A stretch of 10,524 nt of DNA from an uncultured Candidatus Udaeobacter sp. (GCA_955652715.1 CATPBS010000174.1:1-10524); one strand, 5' to 3'. Counted from the first letter of the stretch, positions 1 to 8,843 are shown. Notes: generated by a model not told the origin, from the letters alone. Made by a program: numbers and translations.

Positions 1-1410
1 GTACATTGAGAACTCGTACGGGTGGGGGCGGAGGCGGAGCGCGTCGTATTCTTTCTGTTTCATGTCGATCCAGTTGGCGATGAAGTCGGCGTTGAAGACG
101 TCGCCGCGCAGTAGGAAGGAATGATCGGCCTGGAGCGCTTCGATCGCGCCGCGAAGTGAATCGGGCACACTCGCGACCTGCGCCAGTTCTTCCGGCGGCA
201 GTTCGTAGAGATTTTTGTCGAGCGGATCGCCGGGATCCATGCGGTTTTGGATTCCGTCGAGACCGGCAAGAAGCATCGCCGAGAAGGCGAGATATGGATT
301 TGCAGCGGCGTCCGGCGTGCGGAATTCGATGCGTTTTGCTTTCGGACTTGGGGAATACGTCGGAATTCGAATGGCGGCGGAACGGTTGCGCGCAGAATAG
401 GCAAGATTCACCGGCGCTTCGAATCCGGGGACGAGCCGCTTGTAGCTGTTGGTGGTTGGATTCGTCAGGCAGGTGAGCGCGGGCGCGTGTTTCAAAATTC
501 CGCCGATGAAAAACAGGGCCAGTTCCGACAGCCCGGCGTAACCGTTTCCAGCAAAGAGCGGTTTGTCGTCTTTCCAAAGAGAGATGTGCGTATGCATGCC
601 GCTGCCGTTGTCAGCGAAGATTGGTTTTGGCATGAATGTGACCGTTTTGTTGTGACGCCGAGCGACGTTGCGCAGGATGTATTTGTAATATTGCATGTTG
701 TCACCCATGCGTTTTAACGGCGCGAAACGAATATCGATCTCGGCCTGACCTGCCGTTGCGACTTCGTGATGCTGGCGCTCGATCGCCACCCCTGCTTTCT
801 CCAGCTCCAGACACATTTCGTTGCGAATGTCTTGCAAACTATCCATCGGCGAAACGGGGAAATAGCCTTCCTTTGCGCGAATCTTGTAACCGAGATTTGG
901 AAATTCTTCGCGCGCGCTGTTCCAATGTCCCTCAGCGCTATCGACCATGTATGACGATGCGTTCCCGCTATTTGCAAATCGCACATCGTCGAAAATAAAA
1001 AATTCCGCTTCTGGTCCGAAGAACGCCGTGTCGGCAACGCCGGTCGATTGCAAATACGCTTCTGCCTTTTCGGCCACGCCACGCGGGTCGCGATCGTATG
1101 GCTCGCGGGTGATTGGGTCGACAATCGTGCAGATTAAACTCAGGGTCGGTTCGGCGTTGAAGACATCGATCCACGCCGTCGCCGCGTCCGGAATGACAAG
1201 CATGTCTGAGGCGTTGATCACGCGCCAGCCGCGAATGCTCGATCCGTCAAAGCCGAGCCCATCGGTGAAGATTTCCTCATTGTATTCGGTGAGCGTGGTC
1301 GTGAAATGCTGCCAGGTGCCGAGCAAATCCGTGAACTTGAAGTCGATCAACTTCACGTTGCTGTCTTTGATCATTTTGCTGACGTCCGATGGAGTTTTGT
1401 CTTTGGCCAT
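1..1410 (-). CDS. glnA: Type I glutamine synthetase, 3' end cut by window edge
   Basis: Glutamine synthetase makes glutamine from glutamate, ammonium and ATP in the cytoplasm, as a dodecamer. The frame is open for 470 codons from the ATG at 1410 to base 1; homologues of this type are about 470 residues, so only a few C-terminal codons are missing. Visible motifs: FDGSSIRGW at residues 54-62, metal-ligand segment FGPEAEFF at 131-138 (E134 and E136 match E. coli E129 and E131), ATP-site signature [14 protein letters not shown] at 262-275, catalytic flap glutamate E331 in [15 protein letters not shown], and NLYELPPEE with Tyr402, equivalent to the adenylylated Tyr397 of E. coli. The tyrosine plus the length indicate the GSI-beta type, which implies a GlnE adenylyltransferase elsewhere in the genome (inference). 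It lies 150 bp downstream of glnB on the same strand, so the two probably form an operon. No Shine-Dalgarno sequence precedes the start. Identity is essentially certain. Confidence 0.98.
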   Translation of the reverse strand, partial: MAKDKTPSDVSKMIKDSNVKLIDFKFTDLLGTWQHFTTTLTEYNEEIFTDGLGFDGSSIRGWRVINASDMLVIPDAATAWIDVFNAEPTLSLICTIVDPITREPYDRDPRGVAEKAEAYLQSTGVADTAFFGPEAEFFIFDDVRFANSGNASSYMVDSAEGHWNSAREEFPNLGYKIRAKEGYFPVSPMDSLQDIRNEMCLELEKAGVAIERQHHEVATAGQAEIDIRFAPLKRMGDNMQYYKYILRNVARRHNKTVTFMPKPIFADNGSGMHTHISLWKDDKPLFAGNGYAGLSELALFFIGGILKHAPALTCLTNPTTNSYKRLVPGFEAPVNLAYSARNRSAAIRIPTYSPSPKAKRIEFRTPDAAANPYLAFSAMLLAGLDGIQNRMDPGDPLDKNLYELPPEELAQVASVPDSLRGAIEALQADHSFLLRGDVFNADFIANWIDMKQKEYDALRLRPHPYEFSMY

Positions 1411-1419
1411 AATTCAGGA

Positions 1420-1553
1420 GTTGTTAGTTGATGGTTGAGAGTTGAGAGAAATAAAAAATCTCATTTTCAAAATTTCGCGTGTGCCACGTCTCGCAAATGA
1501 TAGTTGCGTGCGAGCCTGACAGCTCTCTCAACCATCAGCTCTCAACTATCAAC
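1420..1553. repeat. Inverted pair of 7-nt-period arrays between glnB and glnA
   Basis: This is most of the 150-bp glnB-glnA gap. The left arm, 1420-1447, is four heptamers of the form GTTGNNN (GTTGTTA, GTTGATG, then GTTGAGA twice). The right arm, 1526-1553, is four heptamers of the complementary form NNNCAAC (TCTCAAC, CATCAGC, TCTCAAC, TATCAAC). Aligned as an inverted repeat, 22 of 28 positions pair, with a 78-bp spacer between. Transcribed, it could fold into a long imperfect hairpin that might affect glnA expression relative to glnB, but it has no T-run typical of a terminator. Function is unknown; related arrays occur elsewhere in the window. Confidence 0.8.
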
Positions 1554-1560
1554 TTCTGCA

Positions 1561-1911
<351 letters not shown>

Positions 1912-2008
1912 TCAGCGTCGCGCGGCGCTTTGCAATCCAAAGCTAACCGCAGCACGCGCTCTCTTAGCAATGTCGCGATGCGAATGCAAGCACGGTTTTT
2001 TGACCTTG

Positions 2009-2074
2009 GTGATTCGTGATTCGTGAACCGTGAATTGGAACAACGATGTAACGATTTGACGATTTAACGGTTCA
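2009..2074. repeat. Two adjacent short tandem arrays upstream of dnaE
   Basis: Positions 2009-2036 are four heptamers starting GTGA (GTGATTC twice, then GTGAACC and GTGAATT). Six bases on, positions 2043-2074 are four octamers starting ACG (ACGATGTA, ACGATTTG, ACGATTTA, ACGGTTCA). The two arrays share an 8-bp inverted repeat, TGAACCGT at 2024-2031 and ACGGTTCA at 2067-2074, so they could fold together with a 35-nt loop. They sit in the 226-bp divergent region between glnB and dnaE, upstream of the proposed dnaE promoter. No known operator was recognised. Confidence 0.75.
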
Positions 2075-2089
2075 TCGGCGCTCTTCACC

Positions 2090-2117
2090 TTGCCGCCTCT
2101 GACCTCGCATTTATAGT
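2090..2117 (+). promoter_or_regulatory. Candidate sigma70 promoter for dnaE, giving a near-leaderless mRNA
   Basis: TTGCCG at 2090-2095 (4 of 6 to the -35 consensus), a 16-bp spacer and TATAGT at 2112-2117 (5 of 6 to the -10 consensus). A start about 7 bp after the -10 box would fall at 2123-2125, directly before the dnaE ATG at 2126, so the transcript would have little or no leader. This fits the absence of a Shine-Dalgarno sequence there. It is a prediction from two short boxes only. Confidence 0.4.
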
Positions 2118-2125
2118 GACCGTAC

Positions 2126-5100
2126 ATGCCCCGCGACTCTTTCGTTCATCTCCATCTGCACACCGAATATTCGCTGCTGGATGGGGCGATCCGGATGAAA
2201 GAGCTGATGAAAAAAGCGGCTGAATTCAAAATGCCCGCCGTTGCGATGACGGATCACGGCAATTTGTATGGGGCGATCGAATTTTACCAGGAAGCAGTGC
2301 GCGCCGGGATAAAGCCAATCATTGGCTGCGAAGCTTATGTCGCTCCAGGATCGCACAAGGATCGGCCGGGATCGCGGCGCGATGCGGCGTACCACTTCAC
2401 TCTTTTGGCCGAAAATGAGACGGGTTATCAGAACCTTGTTAAGCTGGTGACGGCTGCCCATCTCGATGGGTTTCATTACGCGCCGAGAATCGACAAGCAG
2501 CTTCTCGCAGCGCGCTCGACCGGTTTAATTGGGCTGAGCGGTTGTCTCGCCGGGGAAATCAACAGCGCGATTCAGGCAAACAACATCGAGAAGGCGAAAC
2601 AGAGTGCCGCTGAATATCGGGACATTCTCGGGCCGGAAAACTTCTTCATCGAACTGCATGACCACGGAATCGAGGCACAGCGCAAGTGCAACAGCGCATT
2701 GCCACTGATCGCGCGAGACCTGGGCGTCGGTTTGGTTGCGGCAAATGATGTGCATTTCCTGCGCCGGAGCGATCACGAGGCGCACGACGTGATGCTTTGT
2801 ATCGGCACCGGCAAAATGGTGCAAGACGAAACTCGCATGCGCTATGTGCCAGAGCTGTATTTCAAATCACCGGAGGAAATGCGCGGCGTGTTTCGCGATT
2901 TTCCGCAAGCGATTGAGAACACGCTCGAAATCGCCGAACGTTGCCACCTCGATCTTGAATTTGGACGCTCCAAGTATCCGGAGTATCCCGTCCCGATCGG
3001 AAAAACGCGCGAAGGCTATCTGCGCGAGCTTTGTTATGATGGTGTAAGGCAGCGCTACGGCGAACGCGCGGTCAGCGATCCGGAGTTGGTTCGACGGCTC
3101 GATTACGAGCTGGGCGTTCTCGAAAAGACCGGGTTCGTCAGTTATTTGCTCATTGTTTGGGACTTCATTCATTTTGCCAAGGAGAAAGGCATTCCTGTCG
3201 GGCCGGGGCGCGGTTCGGCTGCGGGTTCGATGGTTGCCTATGTTCTCGGAATCACCGACATCGACCCGCTTCAGTACGGCCTCCTTTTCGAGCGCTTCTT
3301 GAATCCGGACCGCATTTCTCCGCCGGATATTGATATCGATTTTTGCGAAGCGCGCCGCGCCGAAGTGCTCGAATACGTGCGGCAAAAATACGGCGAACGC
3401 CGCGTCGCGCAGATCATCACGTTTGGCAAACTAAAGGCAAAAAGTGTCGTGCGCGATGTCGGGCGGGTGATGGGATGGAGTTATCGCGATGCGGATCGCA
3501 TCGCCAAGATGATCCCAAATGAATTGAACATCACACTCGATGGAGCCGTCGAAAAGAACTCGGAGCTGAAACGGGCGGTCGCCACTGAGCCGGCCACCCG
3601 GCAGCTTTTCGAGTATGCCAAAGTTCTTGAAGGTTTATCGCGCAATGCGGGTGTGCACGCCGCGGGCGTGGTGATCGCGGATCGGGACTTGTCCGATTAC
3701 GTCCCGCTTTGCCGCGACGTGAAAGGCAACGACGTGATCAGCCAATACCCAATGGGGCCGCTCAATGATCTTGGACTGCTAAAAATGGATTTCCTCGGAT
3801 TGAAAACGCTGACCGTGATCGAGGACACGCTTGCCCTAATCCACAAGCGCGATCCGGAGTTTTCACTGAAAAATATTCCACTCGATGATTCCGCTGCGTT
3901 CGCCCTCTACAATCGAGGCGAAACGATCGGCCTATTCCAAATGGAGTCCGGCGGCATGACCGGTCTGTCGAAGCAATTCAATGTGAAGAAGCTGGACGAC
4001 ATCATCGCGTTGATTGCGCTGTACCGTCCGGGCCCGATGGAGCTCATCCCCGAATACGTGAAAGCGAAAAAGGGAATCACACCGATCAAATATCTCCACC
4101 CGCTGCTCGAGGATGTCTGCGCTGAGACGTACGGCGTGATGATTTACCAGGAACAAGTCATGGCTGCTGCCAGCAAACTTGCCGGCTATTCACTCGCGCA
4201 GGCCGATCTTCTCCGGCGAGCCATGGGCAAGAAAGACAAGGAAAAGATGGCGAAAGAGCGCAGAACCTTCATCGAGGGTTGCGCGCGCACAAACAAAATC
4301 CCGGAGAAAAAAGCAAATGCTATTTTTGATTTGCTCGAAAAATTCGCCGGTTACGGATTCAACAAGAGCCACAGCGCGGCCTATGGCGTGATCAGTTATC
4401 AAACGGCCTACCTCAAGGCGCACTACGCGGTAGAATTCATGGCGGGCTTGCTGAGTAACGAAATCAATAACACCGAAAAAATTTCAGTTTTTGTCGGCGA
4501 ATGCAAACGAATGGGCATTGCCATTCTGCCACCTGATATTAACAAGAGCGGTTTGAAATTCATGCCGGAAAGTACTGTAGCGGCGGTCTGTGACCGCCGA
4601 ACCAAGGAAGACAGCGCTCATAGAGCGCCGCTACAGCAAAATGCCATTCGTTACGGCCTCGCCGCGATCAAACACGTCGGCGAAACAGCCATGGAAGCTG
4701 TAATTCACGAGCGCGAACACCGAGGCGACTTCATTTCACTGGAGGATTTCTGCACCCGGCTGGACTCGCGCGTTGCCAACCGAAAGATGCTGGAAAGCCT
4801 CATCAAATCCGGCGCATTTGATTTTGTTGGCCAAGACCGCGCCGAACTGTTTGGCTGCATTGATGATGCAGTAAGCGCGTCCATTACAGCGCAGCGGGAC
4901 CGGTTGGCTGGCCAGGTTTCACTCTTTGATGAGGCAACTGCTTCGACAACGTCAAGAAGGAGAGTCGCTATCCGGTGGAGTGAGCATGAAAAGCTTTCGT
5001 ACGAGAAAGAGCTTCTCGGTTTTTACGTCAGCGGACATCCACTCGACGCGTACGTGGATGTATTTGCAGCGAAAAACTACCGGTCGATTGCCTCGTTAGG

Positions 5101-5635
5101 GGAGCTCGACGACCGCGCGCCATTCAAGGTCGCCGGAGCAATTGTGGAAGTGGAAAAGAAGTTTACCAGAAGAGAGGGCAAACCATTCGCGGTTGTGCGA
5201 CTCGAAGACCTGACGGAGGTGCTGGAGGTGGTCGTCTGGAACGAGGTTTATCTTAAAGTCTCGGATGCGCTCGCGGCGGGACGCGTTATTGAGCTAAAGG
5301 GAACGATAGATAAACGCGAGGAAGTTCTTCGCGCTACGGCTCTGGAAATCAGATTGCTTGCGCCGGTGAAAACCAATGGCTCGAAGGAAGAATCGACAGA
5401 CGCAAGCCAGGAGCCCGCGTTGCTCCTCCAATTTTCTACCGGTATAACGGGCGATGAGCTTCGCGAAGTACGCGAGATTCTGGCCAGTTCACCCGGGCGG
5501 CGGCCGGTGCAACTGTTGTTTGAGCGCGCAAACGGCAATTCGTTGCGCCTGAATGCGGGTGCAGAGTTTCGCGTCACTCTTACCCCGGACCTGGAAGAAA
5601 AGCTTTCGCGCTGGCTCGTTGCGGCGAAAAGGTAA
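2126..5635 (+). CDS. dnaE: DNA polymerase III alpha subunit
   Basis: DnaE is the catalytic subunit of the replicative polymerase. The product is 1169 residues, close to the 1160 of E. coli. The N-terminal PHP domain (about 5-280) keeps a full set of apparent metal ligands: H10, H12, D19, H44, E69, H90, D208, H210. The palm carries PPDIDIDF with D401 and D403, and MDFLGL with D555, matching the three catalytic aspartates of E. coli in number and context. A helix-hairpin-helix region follows from about 840 ([11 protein letters not shown]). QVSLF at 930-934 fits the beta-clamp binding motif, and an OB fold spans about 1000-1085 ([14 protein letters not shown] onward). The start is supported by the family-typical [15 protein letters not shown] at residues 6-20. 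Oddity: residues 817-837 are encoded by a palindromic repeat inserted between the fingers and the HhH region. Monocistronic as far as visible, divergent from glnB and convergent with the AsmA-like gene. Identity is certain. Confidence 0.98.
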   Translation: MPRDSFVHLHLHTEYSLLDGAIRMKELMKKAAEFKMPAVAMTDHGNLYGAIEFYQEAVRAGIKPIIGCEAYVAPGSHKDRPGSRRDAAYHFTLLAENETGYQNLVKLVTAAHLDGFHYAPRIDKQLLAARSTGLIGLSGCLAGEINSAIQANNIEKAKQSAAEYRDILGPENFFIELHDHGIEAQRKCNSALPLIARDLGVGLVAANDVHFLRRSDHEAHDVMLCIGTGKMVQDETRMRYVPELYFKSPEEMRGVFRDFPQAIENTLEIAERCHLDLEFGRSKYPEYPVPIGKTREGYLRELCYDGVRQRYGERAVSDPELVRRLDYELGVLEKTGFVSYLLIVWDFIHFAKEKGIPVGPGRGSAAGSMVAYVLGITDIDPLQYGLLFERFLNPDRISPPDIDIDFCEARRAEVLEYVRQKYGERRVAQIITFGKLKAKSVVRDVGRVMGWSYRDADRIAKMIPNELNITLDGAVEKNSELKRAVATEPATRQLFEYAKVLEGLSRNAGVHAAGVVIADRDLSDYVPLCRDVKGNDVISQYPMGPLNDLGLLKMDFLGLKTLTVIEDTLALIHKRDPEFSLKNIPLDDSAAFALYNRGETIGLFQMESGGMTGLSKQFNVKKLDDIIALIALYRPGPMELIPEYVKAKKGITPIKYLHPLLEDVCAETYGVMIYQEQVMAAASKLAGYSLAQADLLRRAMGKKDKEKMAKERRTFIEGCARTNKIPEKKANAIFDLLEKFAGYGFNKSHSAAYGVISYQTAYLKAHYAVEFMAGLLSNEINNTEKISVFVGECKRMGIAILPPDINKSGLKFMPESTVAAVCDRRTKEDSAHRAPLQQNAIRYGLAAIKHVGETAMEAVIHEREHRGDFISLEDFCTRLDSRVANRKMLESLIKSGAFDFVGQDRAELFGCIDDAVSASITAQRDRLAGQVSLFDEATASTTSRRRVAIRWSEHEKLSYEKELLGFYVSGHPLDAYVDVFAAKNYRSIASLGELDDRAPFKVAGAIVEVEKKFTRREGKPFAVVRLEDLTEVLEVVVWNEVYLKVSDALAAGRVIELKGTIDKREEVLRATALEIRLLAPVKTNGSKEESTDASQEPALLLQFSTGITGDELREVREILASSPGRRPVQLLFERANGNSLRLNAGAEFRVTLTPDLEEKLSRWLVAAKR
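4575..4636. repeat. 62-bp palindromic element inserted in frame within dnaE
   Basis: The element has perfect 11-bp terminal inverted repeats, CTGTAGCGGCG at 4575-4585 and CGCCGCTACAG at 4626-4636. It contains two hairpins: CGGCGGTC (4581-4588), loop TGT, GACCGCCG (4592-4599), and GCGCTC (4614-4619), loop ATA, GAGCGC (4623-4628). It encodes about 21 residues, including VAAVCDRR, which do not resemble DnaE. Removing 63 bp restores a DnaE-like junction, [15 protein letters not shown]. In each orientation only one of three frames lacks a stop (CTGTAG and TGTAGC..TGA close the others), and dnaE uses the open one. No clear target duplication is visible. It resembles short non-autonomous REP/MITE-type repeats; the family was not searched. 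Confidence 0.85.
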
Positions 5636-5666
5636 CAGCGTCGCTGGAATCGGCCTGCCCGAGGCG

Positions 5667-7979
5667 CTATCGCCGCTTCTCTTGTCTTTTCGGCTGCGGC
5701 GTTTCGCCACCTGTTTCAGGGCGCGGAAAGGTGCCGAGCAGCAATGTTTTTTCTTCGGGGCTTGGACTCAGGCAGAGCGAAAACTTGCGGGCACCACCGT
5801 CCGGGTCTGAAATCGTCGATGATCCAAGACTGGTGGCTTCGTGCAGACTCACCGTCCAGCCGGATTGAAAAAGGCCACCGCGAAACTCGAACTCCGCTAC
5901 GGCAGGCGCGAGGGTCAACACGGCTGGCGCAACGTTGATTTTGTTGACGCAATCAACCTGGTGTGACGTCAGATCGAAGATCGGTGTCGCTCCGCTTATT
6001 CTGACTGTCACATCGTTGATATCCTCAAAATCAATTTCGCCACGAAGTGAAAGGTCCACGTCCTTGGTCGCGGCATCAAAAAACTCCACTGATGCGCGAT
6101 TTCCTCCAAAAGCAATGCGGCCGCTGGCTTCGATAAAATTTAATGGAGTCCAGCTGTCGCTTGACAATTTTCCATTCACAAGCTGCACGTCGCCAACGAT
6201 GCACGGATGTTGGAGGGTTTCGGAAAGAGAAATGCTTCCGCTCAGAATCCCGTCTCGGAAGATGCCGGGATGAAAAAGCTGAGGCGCCTTTGGCAGAAAG
6301 ACTAACGGAAAATCGAAGGTTACGTTGACCGGAGATAACTGGAAAGCGTTCCAATCTGTTCCAATGCGCAAGGGAACATCCGCTGTGAAGCTAATCGGGC
6401 TCGAATCTGGCACACGGATTACACCGCGCGCATTCCAGTTGCTGGAGGTGATGGTTGCCTGAACATCTATGGGAATTGGGTTTACATTTTTTCCGACTGA
6501 TCCACGAAAACTGGGAAAATAATCGAGGAGATTATCGGCTCGGGCGTCGAGCGTTCCCGAGTAGTTGTGGTCGTGCGACATGTCGATTTTGCCTTGCCCG
6601 CTAAGCGAATCGTTCTTGCGTTTGATCTCCAACTGTTCGACCTCCAAGTCGGTCGCTTTCAGATTCAGCTTCGCTGCCAGACTGTCGATACCGGTTTTAA
6701 AGAATGTGAGGGAGGCGCCCTCAACTCCGAGACGTCCGCCAAATTTGCGATCGCGGGTGTCCATTGCTCCCTCGACGGTGATTTTCCCGGAAAAATCGTC
6801 AGGGTTTGCGCCAAACAGAGCGACGAAATCGCCAAGCTGATTGATCGATGCAGAAATGTTGCCGCGAAAATCGGGGCTCAGCCAGCCGGAGGAGTTCGCA
6901 GGAAATGCGGCCTCGCCGCTTAAAGTAAACTGGTTGCTCTTTTGTCGAATATAAAGTTGTTGGAGCTGAATCTTGCGGTTGTAAACAGCCGTGCCGAGCA
7001 TGATCGCTTCGGCTGTGCGATTGCGCCAAGTAAACCCGGTCAGTTCACTCCAGAGCGACGCAGTTATCCGGTCTGGCTCAGCGAGGTTTCCACGAAAAGT
7101 GAAGTTGGCGGCGTGAAGCAAACCGTCAACGCGATCGCCGAACCCGAATGCATCCGAGGTTTGCGCCAGAGAAATGTCGCTGGCTCCGCCCGCAAGCTTC
7201 CAGTTGAAATGCTCAGAACGCCACTCGTGTGAGATGTTCCCACGGATTTTTCCACCGAAAACGTCAACCTCGAACTGCAATCCCACACGTTGCTTGCTCA
7301 GGTGCGACAAGTCGGCTGTGGCGGACTGCACATCGAGACCGCGGCTCAAAGTGAGTCCGCCGAGCGTCAGACGATTGGTTTCCCAGTGAGTTGCGCCGCG
7401 CAATTGCGAAAAAGTTTGGCGCAACCACGGCGACGCAATCATGATCTCCGCAGCACTAAACCGGCCGGCCTCCGTCTCGCTCGCGGACAGAATACCGCTC
7501 CGCAACAGAATCAGAGTCGGGCCGTTCTCAACGCGAATCTCCGAGTTGGCGATGCTCAGAGTTTCCGGAAGCAGTCGCTGCAGCGTCGACCAACCGCGCC
7601 GGCTTATCGCTCGCAAATTTGGATTGCTGCGGTGCACCTCGACACGCAATTCCCGAATCGAAAGATTGCGAATGATGCGGCCGCGCATGTGCAGAAGGAC
7701 ATGTTTGAAATTCAAACCAACGCTCGCGTCCTTCGCAGTTAGATCGACCCGAAGCGCATTTTCACGCGTGCTCTTCAGGTGAAGCTGCCGAATCACAACC
7801 GGACCCAGAAACGGCGCATCCAGTTTGTCGATGGTGGCAACGAAGCCCTCCTGCCGAGCCGCCCACCAGACCCACAACCTAACGGCATTGGAAATGGCCA
7901 ATGGCGCAAACGCAATCGCTAAAAGCACCAGGAGCAAGGCAAGCAAACTCAGGAGAACCAAGCGACTTTTTGACGGCAT
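5667..7979 (-). CDS. AsmA/TamB/YdbH-like membrane-anchored envelope protein
   Basis: The 770-residue protein begins with a hydrophobic anchor (about 6-30, rich in Leu and Ala) after a short basic tail, so the rest should lie in the periplasm. What follows is long, lacks cysteines apart from a very few, and consists of repeating beta-strand segments of the style 'SGxxxxG / GxIxxxG' (for example GKIRGNISHEW, FSGKITVEGAMDT, DGILSGSISLSE, DLSLRGEIDF). That pattern, together with an N-terminal anchor followed by a FLGPVVIRQLHLKS-like strand, is typical of AsmA-superfamily proteins, several of which bridge the two membranes and carry phospholipid. Assignment to one subfamily (YdbH-like is closest in feel) is not secure. 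The C-terminus ends in a Pro/Lys/Arg-rich tail (about 752-770). It starts 60 bp after the DUF4230 gene on the same strand, suggesting an operon. Its stop is 31 bp from that of convergent dnaE. No Shine-Dalgarno sequence is seen. Confidence 0.75.
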   Translation of the reverse strand: MPSKSRLVLLSLLALLLVLLAIAFAPLAISNAVRLWVWWAARQEGFVATIDKLDAPFLGPVVIRQLHLKSTRENALRVDLTAKDASVGLNFKHVLLHMRGRIIRNLSIRELRVEVHRSNPNLRAISRRGWSTLQRLLPETLSIANSEIRVENGPTLILLRSGILSASETEAGRFSAAEIMIASPWLRQTFSQLRGATHWETNRLTLGGLTLSRGLDVQSATADLSHLSKQRVGLQFEVDVFGGKIRGNISHEWRSEHFNWKLAGGASDISLAQTSDAFGFGDRVDGLLHAANFTFRGNLAEPDRITASLWSELTGFTWRNRTAEAIMLGTAVYNRKIQLQQLYIRQKSNQFTLSGEAAFPANSSGWLSPDFRGNISASINQLGDFVALFGANPDDFSGKITVEGAMDTRDRKFGGRLGVEGASLTFFKTGIDSLAAKLNLKATDLEVEQLEIKRKNDSLSGQGKIDMSHDHNYSGTLDARADNLLDYFPSFRGSVGKNVNPIPIDVQATITSSNWNARGVIRVPDSSPISFTADVPLRIGTDWNAFQLSPVNVTFDFPLVFLPKAPQLFHPGIFRDGILSGSISLSETLQHPCIVGDVQLVNGKLSSDSWTPLNFIEASGRIAFGGNRASVEFFDAATKDVDLSLRGEIDFEDINDVTVRISGATPIFDLTSHQVDCVNKINVAPAVLTLAPAVAEFEFRGGLFQSGWTVSLHEATSLGSSTISDPDGGARKFSLCLSPSPEEKTLLLGTFPRPETGGETPQPKRQEKRR

Positions 7980-8036
7980 TGTATGAGAAAAGCTAAACTG
8001 ATCCGTGATGGTTAAACGCGCCTGCTGATAACGCTC

Positions 8037-8050
8037 CGTTCACTGTTCAC
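8037..8050. repeat. Two-unit heptamer repeat covering the DUF4230 stop codon
   Basis: CGTTCAC at 8037-8043 and TGTTCAC at 8044-8050, which read GTGAACA and GTGAACG on the minus strand. They match the GTGANNN units found upstream of dnaE and before ald. The stop codon of the DUF4230 gene (8042-8040) lies inside, so the repeat supplies the gene's last residues. Two units could be chance. Confidence 0.35.
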
Positions 8051-8723
8051 GTTTTCCACCGTTCCTGAAGATTACACGCAATGGCTGCGGCGGATGAATT
8101 CGTTCGTCGAGTTGTCGTTGCAACCTGCGCTCGGCTTCGGCAGGCAATCCGGTTTCTGCTGCCTTTTTCCAGGCAAGCTGAGGGAGGATCGACAATTCGC
8201 CTTGGAGGTCCTGCCCGGAAATTCGATTCCACAAGCCGTTTTCGAACGCGAGGACGTCCACCTGCTCCTGTTCCATGCCAAGAATTTGAGCGTGTGGCAG
8301 CTGAACGATGATTTCCTTCGGACGAATATCGATTGAGAGGTTCTGCTGCAGATCGAACCCGGCTTTGGCGATGAATGTGCCATGTAGTTTCACGCGTTTC
8401 GAGCTGCCCACCCAGGTATGGAGCAGTTCGTGTTCGACTTCGATGCGTCGTGACAGGACGACCAACTCGCTCACGGCCGTGGTTTGTTCCATGTAGACGC
8501 GGTTGTTGATGGTGATACGCGGCTGCAAGTGCGCGATGTCGACGAAAGCAGCGCGCAAATCTTTGCCCAACCTCTCGAGTTCAGCGCTGCTTTGCCGCGC
8601 AGTTCGCCCCGGCCAGGTCTCCAGGCGCAGGAATACGATCACGACCACAGCCGCGATCATCAGCGCCACGAGTGTCAAGGCAGTCGGCCACGAGATGAGA
8701 CCGGATCTTGCTGGCTTCGACAT
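8040..8723 (-). CDS. DUF4230 domain protein, single membrane anchor
   Basis: The 227-residue protein has one transmembrane helix near the N-terminus (about 12-33: ALTLVALMIAAVVVIVFL) and a soluble remainder predicted to lie outside the cytoplasm. The region from about 75 to 220 has the DUF4230 pattern: a strand ending in a basic/hydrophobic segment, KLHGTFIAKAGFDL (112-125), then 'IDIRPKEIIVQLPHAQIL' (131-148), with the characteristic 'xLPxAxIL', and an acidic-aromatic stretch (VLAFENGLWNRI, 157-168), followed by a charged helix with AAETGLPAEAERRLQRQL. No biochemical function is established for this family as far as I know, and no catalytic residues stand out. It is upstream of the AsmA-like gene with 60 bp between them, so joint expression is likely. 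Upstream lie a heptamer repeat and a minus-strand terminator. The sequence GAGGAAAAGG sits about 30 nt before the ATG, too far to be a normal ribosome binding site. Confidence 0.8.
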   Translation of the reverse strand: MSKPARSGLISWPTALTLVALMIAAVVVIVFLRLETWPGRTARQSSAELERLGKDLRAAFVDIAHLQPRITINNRVYMEQTTAVSELVVLSRRIEVEHELLHTWVGSSKRVKLHGTFIAKAGFDLQQNLSIDIRPKEIIVQLPHAQILGMEQEQVDVLAFENGLWNRISGQDLQGELSILPQLAWKKAAETGLPAEAERRLQRQLDERIHPPQPLRVIFRNGGKREQ

Positions 8724-8728
8724 TAGGC

Positions 8729-8749
8729 GTTGGACGTTGAGTGTTGAGC
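8729..8749. repeat. Three-unit heptamer array just upstream of the DUF4230 start
   Basis: GTTGGAC, GTTGAGT and GTTGAGC stand in tandem, ending 5 bp before the start codon at 8723 as read from the minus strand. The units match the GTTGANN heptamers between glnB and glnA. In the DUF4230 transcript they would form the last part of the 5' untranslated region. Confidence 0.6.
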
Positions 8750-8800
8750 CTTTTCCTCAGGTCGTAATCGAGCAAGAAGAAAGAACGAGACTTTCGTCGC

Positions 8801-8843
8801 TAAAAAATTACCGCCCCCCACACCCGATGGGTGTGAAGGGCGG
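8801..8843 (-). terminator. Strong Rho-independent terminator on the minus strand
   Basis: As minus-strand RNA, CCGCCCUUCACACCC (8843-8829) pairs with GGGUGUGGGGGGCGG (8825-8811) around a 3-nt AUC loop: 15 continuous pairs, two of them U-G wobbles. It is followed by UAAUUUUUUA (8810-8801). On the plus strand the same two positions become C-A mismatches and there is no T-run after the stem, so the functional strand is minus. Confidence 0.85.

Noticed and set aside
947..1438. 163-residue open frame on the plus strand opposite the 5' part of glnA
   Set aside because: It lies entirely antisense to a certain glnA and has no recognisable motif; such frames are common opposite GC-rich coding sequence.
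1420..1553. CRISPR-like array
   Set aside because: Units are 7 nt with no unique spacers between them, and no cas gene is near.
2867..3385. 172-residue open frame on the minus strand within dnaE
   Set aside because: Antisense to the catalytic core of dnaE, with composition of a shadow frame and no family resemblance.
4575..4636. Intein or sequencing frameshift as explanation of the odd dnaE segment
   Set aside because: It is far too short for an intein, has no splice motifs, and the frame is intact on both sides; terminal inverted repeats explain it better.
5636..5700. Possible terminator after dnaE (GGCG, CTAT, CGCC at 5663-5674 then a T-rich stretch)
   Set aside because: The stem is only 4 bp and the following bases are not a real T-run; not enough to call a terminator for either convergent gene.
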